This document shows positions 1 through 6,900 of a stretch of DNA of 9,666 nt, piece after piece. Origin of the DNA: an uncultured Bacteroidales bacterium (GTDB taxonomy: Bacteria; Bacteroidota; Bacteroidia; Bacteroidales; Bacteroidaceae); assembly GCA_937901185.1 (NCBI GenBank), contig CALCHR010000138.1:1-9666 (forward strand), given 5' to 3'. Within the stretch, counting starts at the first letter, position 1, and each line of letters starts with the position of its first letter. The translations under genes and the position numbers were made by a program. The notes under the pieces are model-generated. The model worked only from the letters and a program-made list of their open reading frames with translations. It was not told where the DNA came from and ran no database searches.

Positions 1-2
1 GT

Positions 3-479
3 GGAGCTGGTGTTTTTAATTCTATACATGTGCGTAACACTTCAATTGTTCAAGCAGCTACTACCCATTTTAAGTTTTCCAGTGATGAAACACACGATTT
101 AACAGGTAAAAATGCTAAAAACTATAAGCAACTGTTTACACCAAAAACAATGGCTTATTACATCTTGGATACCGAAAATGACTTACGTCGCTTAATAGCA
201 GAACTCTGGGAAAATTTTGTTTGTTTTGAGCGCATGATCAACTGGAAACTAAAACCAGAGAATGTCTGTATTGATGATGGTGACATAGGCGATCCTGAGT
301 ACATGACTAAGTACATCCTGGACGCTGACCTTGACTGTAGAAAAAAGAATAAAAAATGTGAAATTTGTGGTAGTAGGAACAACTGCCCTGCTAGATTTTC
401 AAACAAACGTCCTACAAACAAATTTCCTGAAAAAGCATCTACGGCATATCCGCCATATCCAAGTTATTTACATAGATAA
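3..479 (+). CDS. Unrecognised phage protein, C-terminal part only, with four-cysteine cluster
   Basis: The reading frame is open to the left edge of the window, so the start is missing. A GTG at 30 is in frame but has no ribosome site at a usable distance, and the frame continues through it (GAGVFNSIH before it), so I treat the gene as 5'-truncated. About 158 codons are visible, ending at TAA 477-479. I do not recognise the family. Visible features are an acidic/aromatic helical stretch (ENDLRRLIAELWENFVCFER), then four cysteines at codons 336, 357, 366 and 384 spaced C-x6-C-x2-C-x5-C, then a basic, Pro/Tyr-rich tail ending YPPYPSYLHR. The cysteines could bind zinc or an iron-sulfur cluster; that is inference. 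It lies 22 bp upstream of the gp25-like gene, so a tail or baseplate role (hub, spike or assembly factor) is likely from context only. Coding confidence comes from the long open frame and tight spacing. Confidence 0.75.
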   Translation, partial: GAGVFNSIHVRNTSIVQAATTHFKFSSDETHDLTGKNAKNYKQLFTPKTMAYYILDTENDLRRLIAELWENFVCFERMINWKLKPENVCIDDGDIGDPEYMTKYILDADLDCRKKNKKCEICGSRNNCPARFSNKRPTNKFPEKASTAYPPYPSYLHR

Positions 480-486
480 AACTTAT

Positions 487-491
487 AAAGG
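487..491 (+). promoter_or_regulatory. Ribosome binding site of the gp25-like gene
   Basis: AAAGG sits 10 bases before ATG 502. It is the weakest of the three ribosome sites here, but it fixes the start: the same frame is open further left to an ATG at 331, which would overlap the preceding gene by almost 150 bases and has no comparable site. Confidence 0.6.
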
Positions 492-501
492 TATTTTGAG
501 A

Positions 502-894
502 ATGAGATCTTTTAAATTTCCAAATATGTTCAATTCAAATAGTTCAAATATTTGGCGGGAAGACGAATATGGCAAAGCAACCAGGCAAAACGCGCTTCTG
601 CTGCTACAGTCTGAGCGCGGCGAGCTGGTATGTGACCCATATTTTGGCATTTTACTGAAGCATTATCTGTTTAATCAAAATAGCTATATTTTAAAAGACA
701 TGCTTATTGATACGCTGTATACACAAATTGCTATTTTCCTACCCCAAATTAAAATATCTAGAAATTCAATAGAGCTAATTACCGACCGTGTGAAAGGTAA
801 ATTATACTGCAAATTTTCTGGAATAAATCAAATTGATTATACCCATAATACTTTTAATTTAGTGTTATTTGACGAAACTCGTCAACAGGCTTAA
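502..894 (+). CDS. gp25/gpW-like baseplate wedge protein
   Basis: A 130-residue protein, the usual size for the GPW_gp25 family (T4 gp25, P2 gpW, the wedge subunit shared by contractile tails and type VI secretion). In the family this small subunit sits in the inner baseplate, binds the J/gp6 subunits and provides the sheath-like handshake that starts sheath assembly. Family hallmarks seen: a short N-terminal lead, then a helix running into SERGELVCDPYFG (residues 37-49), matching the conserved GE(R)-x-(P)-x-FG block; a central amphipathic helix (about 57-80); then FLPQIKIS (79-86) in the position of the family's 'EPRI' strand, followed by beta strands to the end. The classic E-P-R is replaced by L-P-Q. 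Start chosen at ATG 502 because of the ribosome site and because the upstream extension reads as out-of-frame shadow of the previous gene. It is followed 21 bp later by the J-like gene, the order seen in P2 (W-J-I). Confidence 0.85.
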   Translation: MRSFKFPNMFNSNSSNIWREDEYGKATRQNALLLLQSERGELVCDPYFGILLKHYLFNQNSYILKDMLIDTLYTQIAIFLPQIKISRNSIELITDRVKGKLYCKFSGINQIDYTHNTFNLVLFDETRQQA

Positions 895-895
895 G

Positions 896-903
896 AAAAG
901 GAG
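896..903 (+). promoter_or_regulatory. Ribosome binding site of the giant J-like gene
   Basis: AAAAGGAG begins two bases after the gp25-like stop codon and ends 12 bases before ATG 916. The strong match and tight placement support translation of J from the same transcript as the gp25-like gene. Confidence 0.75.
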
Positions 904-915
904 TTTATATTATAA

Positions 916-3900
916 ATGCTTACAAAAAACGAAACGACTGCATTAACTTTATCTCCTACTAAAAAGGATTTTGTTCAAATATGGAATGAGCTACTTGAAG
1001 TAGCCGGTAAGCTTTCTGAGCGGTGGGATCCTACTAGCACTAATGAAAGTGACCCAGGTATTGTTATTTTAAAAGCATTAACAGGCATTGCCGACAAATT
1101 AAACTATAATATTGACAAAAACACTTTAGAGGCTTTTATGCCAACAGCCGCACAAGAGGATTCTATGCGTAAGCTGTGTGATATGCTTGGTTATAATATT
1201 AAGTATTATAGGTCTGCTGTTACAGACGTTACAATTCGCTGGTATAATCCAGAACCGTCTGGGGCAGAAAAGATAGCTGTTGATAATGGATTACTATTAC
1301 CTAAGTTTACAGTTCTGACAAATTCAGATAATACAATCAGCTATTTTACCACTAATCAGGTCCCTTATTATATAAGCAGTACTTCACCTAAGTTAACGGT
1401 AGAGTGCATGGAAGGCCAAGTCATTAAATGCGAAAGTATTAATGATAATAATGTTATTGCGATTAATCAAATTACGAACAATAACCGCTTTTATTTACCG
1501 GAAACACATATTGCTGAAAATGGTATTTTCATCTATAATGTACGGTCTATAGGCGACGGTACAATGGAAGATGGTACGCGCTGGACTAAAGTAGACAATT
1601 TAAATACTCAAGTACGAGGTTCACGTGTATTTAAGTTTGGTTATGACTCTTTCGAAGGAAGACCTTACATAGAGTTTCCTGAAGATTATAGCGAACTATT
1701 CGACGCTGGTATTTTTATATATTATACTCGTACAAATGGTATCAACGGTAATATTTCACCTAGAACTTTAACTCAAATGGAACTTCCAAGTCTAACAGGC
1801 TGGAGTGACGTTTCTGCAGATAGTTTTAATATTGAAAATGTTTTTGCGGCAACTACCGGTGCTAATATCGAAACTATAAGTCAAGCTTATAATAATTTTA
1901 AAAAGACTATAGGAACTTTTGATACGCTAGTAACCTGCCGTGATTATATGAATAAAATTTATTCGTTGTTAAATCCAGAAGACAAACCTTACGTATCAAA
2001 TATTTTAGTAACTGATATTCGAAATGATTTAAATAGAGCTATCACAATTTGTAGCTGTGATGGTGCAGGTATTTTTTATAAAGAAAAGCCATTAGTTACT
2101 GTTTCTTATAATTCAGTTAATAAACCTATTTTTGTTGACGATGCATGGTATATCGGAAGTAAAAATGGCATTGTAATTACTGCTGATACTGTAAGCAGCT
2201 TTTTCGAAAACGCTGCGAATTTCGATACAGCAAGTAGCGGCCAAGTTTCAGTTGAAAATGGTCTATGGACAATAAAACAGAACGATACTACTTTTGTCAC
2301 AAAACTTGCCGCTTTGAAAGAATCTGTAGATAATATTGATCACTTTGATTTAGTCTTTTATCCATTTAAAACCTATAATCAAGTACGTAGCAATGTTAAA
2401 GATATAAAAGCCGCCTATGATTCTTCTTTTACTTATGATTCAAGTGCTGGAGCTTTGGTTGAACAGGTTTTAAAAGATGAGCAACTCCAATTAGTTGCGC
2501 ATAAAGTACAGAAGCCAAGAATCGGAGATATTCTGAGCATCAATAACTATTTAAAGTTAAATGCATTGATCTCAACGAATGCAAAGCTAACTGTTGATGA
2601 AGGTACTTTATTAGTAGATAAAATTAAAATAGCTTTAGCCAATGCTTTTAATATGCGAGAATTAGATTTCGGAGAAGAAATTCCTTTTGATAGTATTTTA
2701 GAAGTTATTGAAACAGCCGATTCTAGAATTCGTGTAGTATCTTTGGCAGAGCCAGCTCTTTATACTACTTTTTCTGTTTTGAAAGACTACAAAGAAGATG
2801 GAACACCAATTCTTGTTGAGTACGGTGTTGCCTCGGATAACTGGTTAACAGCTGATTATGCAAAAACTAGCGGTAGATTTAAGTCCGAGAACAAAAATGA
2901 AATTGCGCCTCTTAAGTATTTCAATACTAATGAAGCAAAACAATACTATAATAAATTAGTCATTAGAAATATTTTAGCTGGCCGTATACCGCTGTTTAAT
3001 TATAACAAAACTTTTACAACTAACTTTGCTGAAAGTCCTTATTTAGCTACAAGCTTACCAGATAGCAACCCAGGAGTACCTGAGCTTGAGGATGTCCCTA
3101 TCACAATTTATACAGAAAATGGTGCCATTCTTACAGCTCAGCACTGTGATTTCGGCGACGTTTATACTAAAACCGTTCAGCCATATGCACCTCAGATGAC
3201 TGGTAACTCTACAAGCAATATAACTGAGGTAAAAGCTTCTTGCCAAATCCCAGCAGTAGGAAGTGTTGTTCGTGATGTTACTTTACACCAGGGTGAATAC
3301 GTTAAGTTTAGAGCTCCTAATTTTATCACTAAAAAAACATACCCTGCATATGTTAATTACCATCTGCAACTAAATAAAGAGCTGAATCGTGAGCCTGTAG
3401 GTGCTGTTGGTTCATCTCTTTTCTCACTGATGAATGCAGACTTAATAAAAAATGAACAACAAAATATTCCAGGCTTTAGCTATGACGATAACGCAGCTAA
3501 AGTGGCGTGGCAAAAAGCTATTGACTATTTCTTAGCGGTCGACTATGCTAAATACGGCGATCCAGCAAATGATGCTCTACTTATTGAAGATCTGGCTCAG
3601 CTAGCAGAACGTAAGAAAGCTCGATTAGTAAAAGAATTTACATTAACACAAAAAATTTCAGCTTTTAAACAAACCGGATTAGGTGCTGATAGCTCTGAAC
3701 CAATTGCTAACAAAGATATTGTTATAAGTATCCCAGAAAACCCATCTGGCGAAAATGCAGCTACTATTGCTGAATTGATGGCTAGCTGTGGTTGTATGAG
3801 AATTAAAAATAACCTAAAAGATGAAGATTATACAGCACAGGCTCCTACTGAAGGAGGTTTTATTGCTGATCTTGCGTGGGATACTGCTGATGCAAAAGCA

Positions 3901-6900
3901 TACGATAATGTAAAAAATAAAAATTCGGTTTTACCCAGTGGTTATGAAATTTTAATTGCGCTAAAACAAGGTGGTATAATTAACCCATTTGTTACTGCTA
4001 CAGATACTTTTAATGATATTAAGACAGAAGTTAATGCACGTTTAGAAGAGCTTCGTTATTTGACCGATGACTCTGGTAATCCGATTCTTCCAACCGAGTG
4101 TGATTGGACTATTTCTTTTACATTCCAATATGTGCCTATCAACGCAGCATCTTTGGATGTGTGGTCAAATTTCCTACAGGATCACCCAACTGTTATTGAA
4201 GGCAATGAAGTACCAAAGCTCGCTGAAACAGATAAGCTTAAATTTGACTTTGACAGCAGTGAAGCAGTATTTTGGCGTAAATTTGGTAGTGGTTACACTC
4301 TAGGTAAGTATGTCGAGAATAGTGAAGATAGAGGCAAATACTTAAAATTTACTGAAAATTACTTCAGTAGTATTTCTAATAATGTTACTGAGGGACTATA
4401 TCTATTACATGTACTCGGTCAGGACGCTATCCCAAACGAGATTACAAATGGTACTGACTACGAACTGCTAAATGGTGAGTGTTTATATATTGAGTATACT
4501 CCCTCTACCACAACTGCTGAGGGTGTCTCAGAAACATTACCGCCAGTTACAGAACAGTATGGACAGGGAACAATTATTCGGCCTCAGGGATTTGAAACCG
4601 GTCTCATCGATTCAACCGTAAAGCAAGAAGCTGGCACCTCTTACGCAAAGCATGTTACATTTAAAACTAATACCAATAGTGGTAGTGAAGATATTGGCAT
4701 GTTTAGCTTTGGAGCTAACGAGCAAGTAGAAATTCGAGATTTTGCTCGAGTAGTGCTTAAAAATAAAACTGTACCTTCTTTATGGGTATATAAAAACTTT
4801 GATTGTGATATTTTAGAAAACTGGGACAGAAATGATAAAAATGTTTGCAGAAAATATACTCTAAAAGATGGTGAATATATTTTCTATACTGACCAAGATA
4901 AATCTGAATTAGCATTTTTTACTACTGGTACTTGTGTAGAACTCTATGGCAGTGTAGTAATTCATAAAGCAGATAAAATCGATATAGCTTCGATTTTAGA
5001 CAATGGTATAAAAGATATTCCTTGGCAATTCGTAGCTTTCGCAAATTCTACTGAAAAAATAGTATTTCAAGAATATCAATATATAACACTTGGTGTAGGA
5101 GACAAGATTGGTGAATTAACACTAATGCCAGATCCAGACGATGTAAACGCACCTAGTCCTACTGCAATCACTTCTGAGTGGGCACATTGTGACAATAAAA
5201 TTACATATTACTTAGCTTCAGCACCTACCAGTCCAGCAGAATTATCACCTGTTAGTTTAGCCTCCACTACCGGCTCTGGTTGGGAAGTCTGCAGTTTACT
5301 TGAGTTAGAAGCAGCACCTAGTAATCTACAAACATTACGGGTAACAGATAAAGTGTCAACTAGCTTAACTATTACTACTACAGAGACTGGCGGTAATGAA
5401 AGAACAGTGACTATAACGCCCACTGAATTAGGCATAGTACTAAATGATGAAGTAGGAGCTACCGCAGAAGCTGATGCTGAACAAGAGCAAGAAATAGCAT
5501 ATCCGCTGTCTTTTAAAACTAATTTAAAGTGTCAAGCAAACAGCGACACCTTAAATATTAATGACCCATATGCTAATACTAAAAACCTATCTAGTTTGCA
5601 ATTAAAGGTTTTTGCTAAGAATCCACCATCAATCGTGACTACAGTCCACGAAAGAGTTATTCCGCCAACGGACGGCAGTACTATTTTTGATTTTGCTAAA
5701 TGGTCTGGTGAACCTATAGCTGAGAAATCGCCACTTGAAATATGGTCTTTTGTTGATCTTGACAAATTAAAATATAGCGAAAAAGACAACTGTGATCATG
5801 CTTTATTATTGTCAGCTAATATCATTGCTAACACTTACGGTATTGCATGTATTTATGTATCATATACGAGTGAACATGCAGCCAGCAAGGCAAAGACCTG
5901 GATAGAGGTAATACCAGGTACAAATCACGAAGACTTTATGTTGATCAATGCTGACAAAACTACTTGGATCCCCGGAGATGCAGCTAAAAACTTACCAGAT
6001 AAGCTTGAGCTTTATCCAGGTATAAACTGCTTACGTATTAATAAAACATGTAAGTTTTTTATAAAGACTTCTGAAGAGTCTCAAGGCACATTGCTCTTTG
6101 ATGACTTACGTTTAGTAGATACTTCTCCGTTGAACTATGATTCGGCAGTTACAGCTGATAAAAATAATAAGTTAGCTGATGCTATAGACCAGTTAACAGA
6201 CACTTTAAGCCCAGATGATAACTTAGTACCTGCTACTAACGGTTTAAACTTAGCTCAGTTAAGCTATTTGCCTATCTTAGATAATCAGGAAGACCTAGAT
6301 CAAGCAGTTGAGCAGGCCCAGACTGAGGTTATCACAAAGGCACTAAATAATGCTTCTACTACACTAATATCAACCGTAAGACCTCTAATTGAAAATTGTG
6401 CATCTGATGCTTTAGTTGCGTTAGACATGACAAGAGAGAAACTTGCCAGAACAGTTGAAATAGACCACTCAGAGTTTGCCTCTAGTATTTTTAACAGTTT
6501 TAATAGCACAACTGATAATAATAATCTAAGTAAACTGATTAACAGCCGAAATGTACTAAATACGTTTAGTAATACTGGTAAACAGGTTTTAAATATCTTG
6601 GATAGAGCTTCAACTGTTAGTGCTGTGCGAACTCCTTTAGCTAAAATACAGGCTGACTTGACAAATCCATTTTCACAAGATATAAAGGTCGACCTACTAG
6701 GTAAATTGCAAAAAACACTAGATCAAATACGTTCTGCAGAGATTGGTACTGATACACCTAGTGACGTAGCTAAAACATTACTAGACTTTTTTGTTGATAA
6801 GCGTATTTTAAAAGAGGTGCGCATAGAAACGCTTAATAAACTTAAAGCTGACATTACAGCTATGGGCAAAGCGGAACATCGGCAGTATATAAGTGACTTG

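Noticed and set aside
30..32. GTG as true start of the first gene
   Set aside because: No ribosome site at the right distance (the nearest GGAG is 23 bases away) and the frame is open with sensible residues to the window edge, so the gene is more likely truncated by the window.
331..501. Longer start for the gp25-like gene at ATG 331
   Set aside because: It overlaps the previous gene in another frame, lacks a good ribosome site, adds a basic sequence not seen in the family, and ATG 502 gives the normal family length.
3851..3857. Perfect AAGGAGG inside the J-like gene, possibly an internal translation start
   Set aside because: It encodes Glu-Gly-Gly in frame, and no ATG or GTG follows at a usable distance; the nearest in-frame ATT is only 4 bases away.
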